Notes: generated by a model from the letters alone, not told the origin. Numbered from the stretch's first letter, positions 1-10,349 are shown. The stretch: 64,000 nucleotides of DNA from Burkholderiales bacterium (GCA_017880775.1 JADGRQ010000008.1:62001-126000), one strand, 5' to 3'. Numbers and translations are program-made.

Positions 1-52
1 AGCCCCTCAGCTGCGAAGAGCAGCCCGGGTAGAACGCGTATTCCTTCGTCAT
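1..52 (-). CDS. hdrB: HdrB-like heterodisulfide reductase subunit B (5' end only, truncated by window edge)
   Basis: Reverse complement reads MTKEYAFYPGCSSQLRG; YPGCS is the N-terminal pattern of CCG-domain HdrB proteins; ATGA overlap with the upstream hdrC stop. Confidence 0.7.
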   Translation of the reverse strand, partial: MTKEYAFYPGCSSQLRG

Positions 53-672
53 TTGGCGAACCCCTTTCTGCGGTCTTCGATCTCGTAGGCTTTCTTCAGC
101 ATTGCCTGGATGCCTTTGGCGTCCTTGCACCTGTGCGGGAACAACAGCTCGAACGGATTCATGCGTCTCGCGAGCAGCAGCTTCAGACCGGTGGCGCGCA
201 TGTCCCAGAACTTCCCGATGCCGGACACGAAGCCGTCGCGGAAATACACCTGCAGCACCAGCTTCAGCTCGTTCACGCGGCCGGTGCGCGTGCAGTTGTC
301 CCAGAACTGCAGGGAAAACTTCCGCGTCGGGTTCATCTTCGGCGCGAGCCCCAGCCTTTCCGCGTAGGTCGCCAGGCCGTGCATGATCTGCGTGATCGGC
401 AGCTCGCGCGGGCAGCGCACCACGCAGTTGTAGCAGGAGGTGCACATCCACATCGAATCGGAGGACAACACCTCGTCGCGCTTGCCGGCGCGGATCATCA
501 TGAAGATCTTCTGCGGCGAGTGCTCCCAGTCCGGGCCGAACGGGCACGACCCCGCGCACACGCCGCACTGCATGCACATCTTCACCCAGTCGCCTTCCTC
601 GACGCGCTCTTCGACTTCGCGCAGGAAGTTATTGGTGTATTTGGCGAGCGCCTGCTCGTTCATCGCGCCCAT
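49..672 (-). CDS. hdrC: HdrC-like 4Fe-4S protein (QmoC/HdrC)
   Basis: MGAMNEQALAKYTNNFLREVEERVEEGDWVKMCMQCGVCAGSCPFG...CTSCYNCVVRCPRELPI; two CxxCxxC ferredoxin motifs; start overlaps qmoB stop (ATGA). The ORF-track extension upstream of 672 is spurious. Confidence 0.85.
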   Translation of the reverse strand: MGAMNEQALAKYTNNFLREVEERVEEGDWVKMCMQCGVCAGSCPFGPDWEHSPQKIFMMIRAGKRDEVLSSDSMWMCTSCYNCVVRCPRELPITQIMHGLATYAERLGLAPKMNPTRKFSLQFWDNCTRTGRVNELKLVLQVYFRDGFVSGIGKFWDMRATGLKLLLARRMNPFELLFPHRCKDAKGIQAMLKKAYEIEDRRKGFAK

Positions 673-2894
673 CACGCGAACCCCTTCATCGGCGACATGC
701 CGATCTTTTCGATCAGCCTGGCGTAGTCCTCGATCAGCTTGGGCAGGCGGCCGATGTCGGTGATCGCGACCTCGTAGGTGGCCACGCGCTCGGTTTCCAG
801 CGCCATCGTCTTCAGCGTCTCGTCGATCCTGCTCATGCGCTCCTTCGCCAGCGCCGATCCCGTCACGAAATGGCACTGGTAGTCATCGCCGTGCTTGCAA
901 CCCATCAGCATCACCCCGTCGTAGCCGCCGTTCAGCGCGTCGGTGATCCAGATACTGTTGACCGAACCCAGGCAGCGCACCGGAATGACGCGCACGAATG
1001 CCGAGTAGTGATTACGCTGCATGCCGGCCATGTCGAGCGCGGGATAGGCGTCGTTTTCGCAGGCGAGCACCAGGATCCTCGGCTTTTCCGAGAACTCGTC
1101 CGGGATGTCCACTGCCTTGATCTGCGCGCCGACCGTGTCCACGGAGTAGTTCTCGAACGAGATCACCCGCACCGGGCACGCGCCCATGCAGGTGCCGCAG
1201 CGCCGGCAGCGCGACTCGTTGAACACTGGATAGGTCTTCTCGTCCTCGTCGATCGCACCGAACGGGCATTCCACCGTGCAGCGCTTGCATTGCGTGCAGC
1301 CGTCGAGCCGCACCATCGGGAACGACAGGTCGCCCGAGCGCGGGTGCGCGGCGCGCCCCAGTTCGGCGTTTTCCGCAGCCTGGATCGCTTTTAGCACCGC
1401 GCCGGTCGCGTCCTCTTTCGCCTGCGCAATGTCCATCGGGCGGCGCACCGGTCCGGCGGCATAGATGCCGGTGCGGCGCGTCTCGTAAGGAAAGCAGATG
1501 AAGTGCGAATCGGCAAAGCCGTGGCTCAGCTTCGGCAGGTCCTTGCCTTGGCGGTAGTTGAGGTTGAGGATCGAGATGGGTTTCGCGCCGTTCGCATCGG
1601 TCGCGTCCGGATTATCGATGTCCACGCCGGCGTTTGCGACCTGGCCGGTGGCGAGCACCACCAGATCCGCGGCTTCGATCGCTGCATCCTCGTCGAGGAT
1701 CAGGTCGCGGAAGCTCACCTTGCAGGCATCGCCGGAGGGTTCGACGCCGGTAACCCTGCCCTTGGTGAAGGTCACGCCCTTTTTCTGCGCGCTGCGGTAG
1801 AAGTCCTCGCCGTTGCCCGGAACGCGGAGATCCGTATAGATCACGACCGTATCCACCGCAGGGTTCGCGTCCTTGAAATACATCGCCTGCTTGATCGAGG
1901 TGTTGCAGCAGTAGCCCGAACAGTACGGCAGGTGCCGGCCGGTGTCATCGCGCTGGCCGGCGCACTGCACGAACACCACGCTGTTCACTTCGCCGCCGTC
2001 CGAGGGGCGCCGGATCGGCAGGCCTTTCGCGGCCGCCTCGCGCGCGAGACTCTCCAGCCCGGCCTGGTCCACCACGTTGGGCGACTTCCCCGCACCCAAT
2101 TCGGGCAGGCGGTTCATGTCGTAAAGCGAAAAGCCCGTGGCCTGAACGATCGCCCCGATTTCCTCGATCGCCGTCGAACCGGATTCGACCGCGATGGTCG
2201 CGTTGAAGCGGCCCGGCGCGCCGCTCGTTTGCGCAAGGGTCGCGTTTGTGTACACCTTTACGCCCGCGTCCTCGGTCACGGCGTCGATCAGGGCCTGGAT
2301 TCCGGTATCCACCGGCGCGGCATGAGGTTCGCGTTCGGGGACGCGCTTCCACAGCTTCGCGGCCCAGCCGCCCAGTTGCGCCTGCTTTTCCACCAGCACC
2401 ACTTCATAGCCGGTCTTGCGCGCTTCCACCGCTGCAGTAAGGCCCGATATCCCGCCGCCGACCACCAGGATGCGCTTTGAGCACCCGCGTTCGGGGCTGC
2501 CGGCCGGCAATTTCATCTTTTTCAGTTCGGCGCACGCCATGCGCACGTAGTCGTCGGCCATCTCCTGGGTCGTTTCGCGCGCTTCCTCGGTGTCCGGGCG
2601 CACCCAGATCACGCCCTCGCGCAGGTTGGCGCGCGCCAGTGCCACGTTCGGGAATTGGAACGCTTCGGTCTTCGAGCGGCGCGAGCAGGCGGCGATCGCG
2701 ACGTGCGTCACGCCCTGTTGCTCGATGTCGGAGCCGATCAGAGCGACACCCTCGGCGCTGCACAGAAACTCATGCTGGCGGACGAGGGCGATCTTGCCCT
2801 CCTTTTCCGCGATCTTCGCGGTCCGCGCCGCGTCGATGCGCTCGCCGATTCCGCAGCCCTTGCAGAGGTACGCAGCGAATTTCGGTTCAGCCAT
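672..2894 (-). CDS. qmoB: QmoB-like FAD/4Fe-4S oxidoreductase with C-terminal MvhD (hydrogenase delta) domain
   Basis: HdrA-type FAD motif VVGGGISGLTAAVEARKTGYEVVLVEK, CTQCKRCTVECPFGAI ferredoxin motifs, C-terminal VLACENDAYPALD...MGCKHGDDYQCHF typical of MvhD/QmoB. Confidence 0.88.
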   Translation of the reverse strand: MAEPKFAAYLCKGCGIGERIDAARTAKIAEKEGKIALVRQHEFLCSAEGVALIGSDIEQQGVTHVAIAACSRRSKTEAFQFPNVALARANLREGVIWVRPDTEEARETTQEMADDYVRMACAELKKMKLPAGSPERGCSKRILVVGGGISGLTAAVEARKTGYEVVLVEKQAQLGGWAAKLWKRVPEREPHAAPVDTGIQALIDAVTEDAGVKVYTNATLAQTSGAPGRFNATIAVESGSTAIEEIGAIVQATGFSLYDMNRLPELGAGKSPNVVDQAGLESLAREAAAKGLPIRRPSDGGEVNSVVFVQCAGQRDDTGRHLPYCSGYCCNTSIKQAMYFKDANPAVDTVVIYTDLRVPGNGEDFYRSAQKKGVTFTKGRVTGVEPSGDACKVSFRDLILDEDAAIEAADLVVLATGQVANAGVDIDNPDATDANGAKPISILNLNYRQGKDLPKLSHGFADSHFICFPYETRRTGIYAAGPVRRPMDIAQAKEDATGAVLKAIQAAENAELGRAAHPRSGDLSFPMVRLDGCTQCKRCTVECPFGAIDEDEKTYPVFNESRCRRCGTCMGACPVRVISFENYSVDTVGAQIKAVDIPDEFSEKPRILVLACENDAYPALDMAGMQRNHYSAFVRVIPVRCLGSVNSIWITDALNGGYDGVMLMGCKHGDDYQCHFVTGSALAKERMSRIDETLKTMALETERVATYEVAITDIGRLPKLIEDYARLIEKIGMSPMKGFA

Positions 2895-2897
2895 GTT

Positions 2898-4181
2898 TCA
2901 GGCCTCCACGCGGTCGGATTTGCGCACCACCTGGATCGCGCGCAGCGCTCCGGCCGTGGCGCTTTGCACCGAGCGGTTCACGTCGAGCGCATTGGAGGCG
3001 CAGCCCGCAGCGAAGAAGCCGCCGGAAGCAGCCGACTCGATGAAGCCGCTCGAGTCCGCGACGATCTCGTGAGGCACATCGGCGCCCTTCACCGATGGTT
3101 CCATGCCGACCGCGAGCACTACCAGGTCGTGGCGCGTGGCATAGCGGTGGTAGCCCTCGGTATCCACGCCGTGAACGACCGGATCGCGCGTCTGCAACTC
3201 CTCGGCGATGCGCGCCGGCTTCGATTTGACGAAGCGCACGCCCGGATCGCCGAGCACCTTCTTGTAGAAATCCTCGAAGCGGTCGATGGCGCGGATGTCG
3301 ATGTAGTACACGGTGCTCTTCGCGGCCTCGCCGTACGCCTCGCGCAGGTATTGCGTCTGTTTGAGCGAGGCCATGCAGCAGATCCGCGAGCAGTGGCGCA
3401 GGTGGTTCTCGTCGCGCGAACCGGCGCACTGGATGAACGCAATGTTCTTTGCTTCCTTGCCATCCGAGGGCCGCGCGATCTTGCCGCCGGTCGGGCCGTG
3501 CGGATCTGCGAGCCGCTCGAACTCGACGCTGGTGATGACGTTCGGATATCGGTCGTAGCCATAAGGCTGGATCTTCGCCGCGTCGTAGGGCTGCCAGCCC
3601 GTGGCCCAGATCACCGCGCCGGCCTTGATCTCGAGCGTTTCCTGCTTCATGTCGAGATCGATGGCGCCGTACTTGCATGCCGCCTTCGCCTTGGCGCCCT
3701 CCGGCGTGCCGACGATGGAGGGGTCGAGCACGTAACGCTGCGGGTACGCCATCGCGTGCGGCAGGTATGCGGCCTTCATCTTCGACAGGCCGTAGTTGTA
3801 CGGGTTGTCGATCGCGGCCTCTACCGCCTCGCCGCACGCGCCGCAGGCGGTGCAGTTTTCATTCACGTAACGCGGTGAGCGCTTCAGCGTGACTGAATAA
3901 TCGCCCCGCGTGCCCGTGATCTTCGTCACCTCGGCCAGCGTCAGCACGCGCAGGTTGCGGCTTGCCTTGATGCGGCGCAGGTTGATTTCCAGCCCGCAGG
4001 TCGGGTGGCACAGCTTGGGGAAATAGCGATACAGGAGCGCCGTGCGGCCACCGAGCGTGGGGGTCTTCTCAATCAGCAGAACCTGACGGCCGCATTCGGC
4101 CGCCTCGAGCGCCGCGGTCATGCCGCTGATCCCGCCGCCCACCACGACGATCGTCTGGCTGGTGGCAACCACCTCGGTCAT
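2898..4181 (-). CDS. qmoA: QmoA-like/HdrA-like FAD oxidoreductase
   Basis: MTEVVATSQTIVVVGGGISGMTAALEAAECGRQVLLIEKTPTLGGRTALLYRYFPKLCHPTCGLEINLRRI; HdrA family; first gene of a leftward qmoA-qmoB-hdrC-hdrB run. Confidence 0.88.
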   Translation of the reverse strand: MTEVVATSQTIVVVGGGISGMTAALEAAECGRQVLLIEKTPTLGGRTALLYRYFPKLCHPTCGLEINLRRIKASRNLRVLTLAEVTKITGTRGDYSVTLKRSPRYVNENCTACGACGEAVEAAIDNPYNYGLSKMKAAYLPHAMAYPQRYVLDPSIVGTPEGAKAKAACKYGAIDLDMKQETLEIKAGAVIWATGWQPYDAAKIQPYGYDRYPNVITSVEFERLADPHGPTGGKIARPSDGKEAKNIAFIQCAGSRDENHLRHCSRICCMASLKQTQYLREAYGEAAKSTVYYIDIRAIDRFEDFYKKVLGDPGVRFVKSKPARIAEELQTRDPVVHGVDTEGYHRYATRHDLVVLAVGMEPSVKGADVPHEIVADSSGFIESAASGGFFAAGCASNALDVNRSVQSATAGALRAIQVVRKSDRVEA

Positions 4182-4420
4182 GTCTTTTCTCCGATGCTCC
4201 GTCGAACCGGCGGATTCTCCCACGCTTGGGCGCATAGGTTGTCAATCGCGGCGGTGGGAATTTCTATGCGGGGATCGATACGCTAAATGAGACGGTCGCT
4301 CGGTTTATCCGCAATGGGCGAAGGGTGATGTTCACGGTCTTGCGGAATTCGGGCGGACTGGTCTGGCACTCCGCAGTCGGAACCCCGCCTGCGCGGTCTC
4401 GTCCTCCCATCGCGTCTTTC

Positions 4421-4855
4421 CGTGACGGCATGCGTCGGTACCTGGCTGCCGTCGCCGTCGAAGAAACGGGCGTTGGCGGCGATCGTCTGCTGGTTGAGCT
4501 TCTGCACGCGGGTGCGGGAACGAGGGGACGACCCGGCGACGTTCAAGGCGATGTCGCCGTCGTGGCCGACGCCGGAGAAGAACAGGTCGATGCCGCCGAA
4601 TTCGGCGATTTTGCCCTCGTAGTCGAGGCATTCCTGGTGGAAATTCGAGGCGTTGCCGTTGGGGATATCGATGTTGGAATCGCGGATGTCGACATGGTCG
4701 AAAAGATTCCGGCGCATGTAGCTGTGGTAGGACTGCGGATGGGCTTCCGGGAGGCCGACATATTCGTCCATGTTGATGGTGGCGACATCGCGGAACGAGA
4801 CCTGGCCGGCGCGGTGGCGCGATACAATCTCTTCGTTCGCGGAGGACTACGGCAG
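4421..4855 (-). pseudogene. nagB: Remnant of glucosamine-6-phosphate deaminase (NagB)
   Basis: Minus-strand reading [57 protein letters not shown]...GHDGDIALN...SRTR...ANARFFDGDGSQVPTHAVT matches the NagB core; in-frame TAG near the N-side, no C-terminal part, catalytic positions changed. Confidence 0.8.
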
Positions 4856-5009
4856 CCCTCCCACGGAGCAGCTGGCGATTGCGGTGCTCGCGACCATTCC
4901 AACCGTCTTGCTCTTCGTCATTCTTCGGCGTGCACTGAATCGAGGTTTCGGATTGAGGGATCGACGCCGGCTCGCGCTGGATCGCCCACGTCATGGGGAA
5001 GGACCCGAA

Positions 5010-7376
5010 ATGAACAAGATATCCGACGCCGCTCCGGCGGCCGAAATTCTCTATTCGAAGGCCGAGGCCGAGTTCGCTCAGTGGGAAGTCGTCAAGGACC
5101 TGGTGGACGAATGCATCGACCTGATGCTGAACTACCGCCAGTCGGGGCACCCCGGCGGCTCGCGCTCGAAGGTGCACGCGCTTCTGTCGACGATGCTGTC
5201 CGGGGCGATGCGCTTCGATCTGCTGCGTCCCTGGCGCACCTACGGCGACCGGTTCGTGCTCTCCGCCGGTCACACCGTGCCCCTGGTCTACGCGACCCTC
5301 GCGACGCTGAACGAGATCGCCAGAATGCGCGCGGCGTCGGGCGAGGAGCGTTTTGTGTTTCCCGACGGGGGGCGGTGGGCGTTGACCTGGGAGGACCTGG
5401 TCAACCTGCGCCACCGCGGCGGCCTGCCGGGCCACGCCGAAATGGCAGGCAAGACGCTGTTCCTCAAATCGAATACCGGCCCTTCCGGCCACGGCATGCC
5501 GCCGGCCGCGGGCGAGGCGCTGGCGCTCAAGCTGGCGGGCGCCGGAGAGGTCAAGGTGTTCGTGATGGAAGGCGAAGGCGGCCTTACGCCGGGGGCTTCC
5601 CACGAGACGAAGAACTCGGCGTGGGGGCTGGGCCTGTCGAATCTTGTGTTTCTCATCGACTGGAACGATTTCGGCATCGACGACAACGCGATCTCGTCGG
5701 TCGTACACGGTACGCCTTCGGACTGGTTCGCTCCCTATGGCTGGCGCGTTTTGGGCACCGAGCAGGGTTCGGACTGGGCGTCGATGACGCGCCTCGTGCT
5801 GGAAGGCGTCCTTGGCGAGAATCCCGGCGGCGTCCCGACGATGCTGTGGGGAAAGACCCGCAAGGGTCGCGGCTATGGGAAGTACGACAACAAGTCGCAC
5901 GGCACGCCTTGGCCGATGAACGCGCCCGAGTTCTGGGCCGTGCGCAGGCGGTTCATGGAGAAATACGGCGTCGAATATCTGGGTGCAGGCGAGGCCGCGC
6001 CCGCAGACGCGGTACTGCGGGCTGCGCAGGCGAAGGCGAATCTCGAGGTCGCGTTTTCCGTCCTGAGCAAGCGTACCGATGTCGTCGAGACGATCGGCAA
6101 TCGGATCCTGGCGGCTGCTGACTCGGTTCCCGAGCGGATCGCTGGCGTGTATCTCGGCGGGAAGACGGCGGCGGTGTTCTCCGATCCCGCGATCTACGAT
6201 TTCAGGAACTACCCTGCGGCCATGTACAGGAAACCCGGCGACCAGCAGCCGAACCGCGCGGCGCTCGCGACATGGGGGGCCTGGGTGAACACTTACGCCA
6301 GGAAGAACTACGGCCGCCCGCTATTCATCGCTTGCTCGGCCGACCTGGCTGACTCGACCAACATCGCGGGATTCGCAAAGGACTTCGAAGGGGAGAAAGG
6401 TTGGGGCTGGTACGAACGCGACAAGAATCCCCGCGGTTGCCTCCTTCCGCAGCAGATCACCGAGTTCACGAACGCCGGGATCATGGGCGGCCTGGCTTCG
6501 GTGAATCTGGCGGCCGACCCGATGGAATCGTTCGACGGTTTTTGGGGGGCGTGCTCGACGTACGCCTCGTTCTCGTACCTGAAGTACGGCGCCATGCGCC
6601 TGTTTTCGCAACTGGCGCAGGACTGCGAACTGAAGGTCGGAAAGGTTCTCTGGGTCGCCGGGCACTCGGGCCCCGAGACCGCGGAGGATTCGCGCACGCA
6701 CTTCGGCATCTTCGAGACCAGCGTCACGCAACTCTTCCCCGAGGGGCAGGTGATCGACCTGCATCCGTGGGAATACAACGAGGTCCCCGTCGTGCTGGGG
6801 GCCGCGTTCGCGCAAAAGGCGCCGATCGTGGCGCTGCACCTGACGCGGCCTTCGGTCGAGATCCCGGATCGCGCGAAGCTCGGCATGGCCTCTCACTTCG
6901 AGGCGGCGCGCGGGGCATATCTGCTGCGCGAGCTCAAATCGGGAATTCCGCGGCACGGCACGGTGTTCGTTCAAGGGACCGTCACGACCGCCAACCTGGT
7001 GAAGATCCTTCCGAAGCTCGACGAGGCAGGGTTGAACGTGCGGATCGTCGCCGTCATCAGTCCTCAACTGTTCGCGCTCCAGGACGAGGCCTATCGCGAG
7101 AAGATTGCATCGACCGCCGACCGGTGGGATGCGATGTGCATCACCAACCGCAGCCTGCGGACGATGCGGGAGTGGATGGCAAACCCGGTCGTTGCCGAGT
7201 ACTCGCTGGCCAGCGATTGGGACAACCGCTGGCGCACCGGCGGCTCAGTCGATGAGGTGATGGATGAGGCGCATTTGGGCCCGGGCCATCTCTTCGACGG
7301 AATCAAGCGCTTCGTGGACGAGCGGAACTCCCGGCTCGCGAAGCTGCGCGCCGCGGTCGACGCCGCGTCACGCTAG
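5010..7376 (+). CDS. Transketolase-like TPP-dependent enzyme (about 788 aa)
   Basis: From MNKISDAAPAAEILY; NYRQSGHPGGSRSKVHALLS, LSAGHTVPLVYA, FVMEGEGGLTPGASHETKNSAWGLGLSNLVFLIDWNDFGID, C-terminal transketolase-like domain. Confidence 0.8.
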   Translation: MNKISDAAPAAEILYSKAEAEFAQWEVVKDLVDECIDLMLNYRQSGHPGGSRSKVHALLSTMLSGAMRFDLLRPWRTYGDRFVLSAGHTVPLVYATLATLNEIARMRAASGEERFVFPDGGRWALTWEDLVNLRHRGGLPGHAEMAGKTLFLKSNTGPSGHGMPPAAGEALALKLAGAGEVKVFVMEGEGGLTPGASHETKNSAWGLGLSNLVFLIDWNDFGIDDNAISSVVHGTPSDWFAPYGWRVLGTEQGSDWASMTRLVLEGVLGENPGGVPTMLWGKTRKGRGYGKYDNKSHGTPWPMNAPEFWAVRRRFMEKYGVEYLGAGEAAPADAVLRAAQAKANLEVAFSVLSKRTDVVETIGNRILAAADSVPERIAGVYLGGKTAAVFSDPAIYDFRNYPAAMYRKPGDQQPNRAALATWGAWVNTYARKNYGRPLFIACSADLADSTNIAGFAKDFEGEKGWGWYERDKNPRGCLLPQQITEFTNAGIMGGLASVNLAADPMESFDGFWGACSTYASFSYLKYGAMRLFSQLAQDCELKVGKVLWVAGHSGPETAEDSRTHFGIFETSVTQLFPEGQVIDLHPWEYNEVPVVLGAAFAQKAPIVALHLTRPSVEIPDRAKLGMASHFEAARGAYLLRELKSGIPRHGTVFVQGTVTTANLVKILPKLDEAGLNVRIVAVISPQLFALQDEAYREKIASTADRWDAMCITNRSLRTMREWMANPVVAEYSLASDWDNRWRTGGSVDEVMDEAHLGPGHLFDGIKRFVDERNSRLAKLRAAVDAASR

Positions 7377-7443
7377 GCCGCGGGCTCGGCGGGGCAGCGT
7401 GTCGAGGGCGCGATTATTGCGCGCTACCCGAATGCTCTGACAG

Positions 7444-7463
7444 CAAGCCATGACAGTGGCTTG
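7444..7463. repeat. Short perfect inverted repeat (CAAGCCA-TGACAG-TGGCTTG) between transketolase and soeA
   Basis: 7-bp perfect stem, 6-nt loop, read directly; no U-tract so function unclear. Confidence 0.5.
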
Positions 7464-7532
7464 GCGGGAACGGCCTCCTTATGACTGAATCAGGAGGATA
7501 GCTTTGACAGGTTTGCGGGTAGGGGAACTATC

Positions 7533-10349
7533 ATGCACGCCATGCCCGCCGCCGAGGTCAAGACCACCACCTGCTACATGTGCGCCTGCCGCTGCGGCAT
7601 TCGCGTGCATCTGCAGGACGGCAAGGTGCGTTACATCGACGGCAACCCCGATCACCCTCTCAACCAGGGGGTGATCTGCGCCAAGGGGGCCTCGGGGATC
7701 ATGAAACAGTACTCGCCTGCGCGGCTGACGCGGCCGCTCAGACGGCGCGCGGGCGCGGAGCGCGGTGCGGGCGAATTCGAGCCGATTTCCTGGGACGAGG
7801 CGTTCGAGATGCTCGAGGCGCGGCTGGCGAAGATCCGCGCCACCGACCCGAAGAAGTTCGCGCTGTTCACCGGCCGCGACCAGATGCAGGCCCTCACCGG
7901 CATGTTTGCGCGCCAGTTCGGCACGCCGAACTACGCTGCCCATGGCGGCTTTTGCTCGGTGAACATGGCCGCCGGCATGATCTACACCATCGGCGGCTCG
8001 TTCTGGGAGTTCGGCGGACCCGACCTCGAGCGTGCCAAGCTGTTCGTGATGATCGGCACCGCCGAAGACCACCACTCGAACCCGCTGAAGATCGCGATCT
8101 CGAAATTCAAGCGGCGCGGCGGGCGCTTCATCTCGGTGAATCCGGTGCGCACCGGCTACTCGGCGATTGCCGACGAATGGGTGCCGATCCGCCCGGGCAC
8201 CGACGGCGCGCTGTTGCTCGCGATCATCCACGAGATCATCTCGCTGGGCCTGTATGACCGCGAGTTCCTCGCGCGCTACACCAACGCCGGGCACCTGGTG
8301 ATCGTGGACCAGGATTCGGATCGCCACGGCCTGATCGCCACCGACGAGGATTCCGATCCGCTCAATCCGGAGTATCCGCAAAACCAGCTGTGGTGGGATC
8401 GCCTGAGCGGGCTCGCGCTGCTGTCGCACACCGAGGGGGCCGATCCGGCGCTGTTCGGCGAATACCGCCTGCGCGATGGCACGCGCGTGAAGCCGTCGTT
8501 CCAGCTGCTTGCCGAGCGCGTCGAGCCGTGCACTGCCGAGTGGGCTGCGGACATCACCGGCGTTCCGGCTGCGACGATCCGGCGCCTGGCGCACGAGGTG
8601 GGCATCACCGCGCGCGACGAAACGATCGAGCTGCCGATCGCATGGACCGACTGCTGGGGCCGCGAGCACGAATCGGTGACCGGCCGCCCGGTTGCGTTTC
8701 ACGCCATGCGCGGGCTGGCCGCGCATTCCAACGGTTTTCACACCACGCGCGCACTGGGCATCCTGATGAGCCTGCTCGGCACCATCGACCGGCCGGGCGG
8801 GTTTCGCCACAAGGCGCCGTTCCCGCGCGCCATTCCGCCCTCCGCCAAGCCGCCGAAAGGTCCGCGGGACGTGAAACCCGGCACGCCGCTCGCGGGCCTG
8901 GTGCTCGGCTGGCCGGGTTCGCCGGAAGACCTGTTCGTGGACGACGCGGGCGGGCCCGTGCGCATCGACAAGGCTTTCTCCTGGGAATATCCGCTGTCGG
9001 TGCACGGGCTGATGCACAACGTCATCGCCAACGCCTGGCGCGGCGATCCCTACCCGATCGACACGCTGATGATCTTCATGGCCAATATGGCCTGGAACTC
9101 GAGCATGAACACGCTCGAGGTGAGGAAAATGCTCAACGACCGCAATGCAGACGGCGAGCACAAGATCCCGTTCATCGTCGTCTGCGACGCGTTCCAGTCG
9201 GAAATGACCGCTTTTGCCGATCTGATTCTTCCAGACACCACCTACCTGGAGCGGCACGACGCGATGTCGCTGCTCGACCGGCCGATTTCGGAGTTCGACG
9301 GCCCGGTCGATTCGGTGCGCGTCCCGGTCGTTCCGCCCACCGGCGAATGCAAACCCTTCCAGGAGGTGCTGATCGAACTCGCCGGCCGCCTCAAGTTACC
9401 GGCGTTCACGCAGGCCGACGGCAGCCGCAAGTTCCGTGACTACCCGGATTTCATCGTCAACTACGAGACCGAGCCGGGTTCTGGCATCGGCTTCCTTGCC
9501 GGCTGGCGCGGCAAGGACGGCGCGAAGTCGATGCTCGGCGAGCCCAACCCCAGGCAGTGGGAGATGTACGCGGCCAACAACTGCGTGTTCCACCATCGGC
9601 TGCCGCCTTCGTATCAGTACATGCGCAACTGGAACCGCGGTTACATGGAATGGGCGCAGCGGGTGCGCATGCGCCGCTATGGCGATCCTATCCTCGTGCA
9701 CCTGTATTCGGAGGTGCTGCAGCGGTTCCGCCTCGCCGCGCAGGGAAAGTGGCCGGGCCGCCAGCCGCCGGAGTCGCTGCGCGCGCGCGTGGAGAAGTAT
9801 TTCGATCCGCTGCCGTTCTGGTATGCGCCGCTCGAGATGCAGGCGACCGATGCGAGCGCGTATCCGCTGGCGGCGATCACGCAGCGGCCGATGGCGATGT
9901 ATCACTCGTGGGATTCGCAGAACGCGTGGCTGAGGCAGATCCACACGCACAACTACCTGTTCGTCAATCCCGCCACGGCGCGCGCGCAGGGCGTCGAGGA
10001 TGGCGGCTGGATCTGGGTCGAATCGCAATGGGGCCAAGTGCGCTGCATGGCGCGCTACAGCGAGGCGGTGGAACCGGGCACGGTGTGGACGTGGAACGCG
10101 ATCGGCAAGTCGCCGGGTGCGTGGAACCTCGCACCCGAGGCCAATGAGGCGCGCAGGGGATTCCTGCTCAATCACCTCATATCGGACGCGCTGCCCGACG
10201 GCACTTCCAACTCGGACCCGGTCACCGGGCAGGCGGGCTGGTACGACGTACGCGTGCGCATCCGGCCGGCCGCGGCCGACGAGGCGAAAAACGCCTGGCC
10301 CGAGTTCCAGGCGCTGCGCCTCTATCCGGGCATGCAGACCGTGCGATGA
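7533..10349 (+). CDS. soeA: Molybdopterin oxidoreductase, SoeA-like sulfite dehydrogenase catalytic subunit
   Basis: N-terminal TTTCYMCACRCGIRVHLQDGKVRYIDGNPDHPLNQGVICAKG 4Fe-4S/MGD signature; followed by FeS and NrfD/DmsC-like genes with overlapping start/stop codons. Confidence 0.8.
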   Translation: MHAMPAAEVKTTTCYMCACRCGIRVHLQDGKVRYIDGNPDHPLNQGVICAKGASGIMKQYSPARLTRPLRRRAGAERGAGEFEPISWDEAFEMLEARLAKIRATDPKKFALFTGRDQMQALTGMFARQFGTPNYAAHGGFCSVNMAAGMIYTIGGSFWEFGGPDLERAKLFVMIGTAEDHHSNPLKIAISKFKRRGGRFISVNPVRTGYSAIADEWVPIRPGTDGALLLAIIHEIISLGLYDREFLARYTNAGHLVIVDQDSDRHGLIATDEDSDPLNPEYPQNQLWWDRLSGLALLSHTEGADPALFGEYRLRDGTRVKPSFQLLAERVEPCTAEWAADITGVPAATIRRLAHEVGITARDETIELPIAWTDCWGREHESVTGRPVAFHAMRGLAAHSNGFHTTRALGILMSLLGTIDRPGGFRHKAPFPRAIPPSAKPPKGPRDVKPGTPLAGLVLGWPGSPEDLFVDDAGGPVRIDKAFSWEYPLSVHGLMHNVIANAWRGDPYPIDTLMIFMANMAWNSSMNTLEVRKMLNDRNADGEHKIPFIVVCDAFQSEMTAFADLILPDTTYLERHDAMSLLDRPISEFDGPVDSVRVPVVPPTGECKPFQEVLIELAGRLKLPAFTQADGSRKFRDYPDFIVNYETEPGSGIGFLAGWRGKDGAKSMLGEPNPRQWEMYAANNCVFHHRLPPSYQYMRNWNRGYMEWAQRVRMRRYGDPILVHLYSEVLQRFRLAAQGKWPGRQPPESLRARVEKYFDPLPFWYAPLEMQATDASAYPLAAITQRPMAMYHSWDSQNAWLRQIHTHNYLFVNPATARAQGVEDGGWIWVESQWGQVRCMARYSEAVEPGTVWTWNAIGKSPGAWNLAPEANEARRGFLLNHLISDALPDGTSNSDPVTGQAGWYDVRVRIRPAAADEAKNAWPEFQALRLYPGMQTVR

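Noticed and set aside
4325-6121. 598-aa plus-strand ORF overlapping the transketolase N-terminus
   Set aside because: Arg/Gly-rich shadow reading frame; the transketolase frame and the minus-strand nagB remnant explain the sequence
7479-9257. 592-aa minus-strand ORF antisense to soeA
   Set aside because: High-GC antisense shadow ORF with biased composition and no recognisable domain
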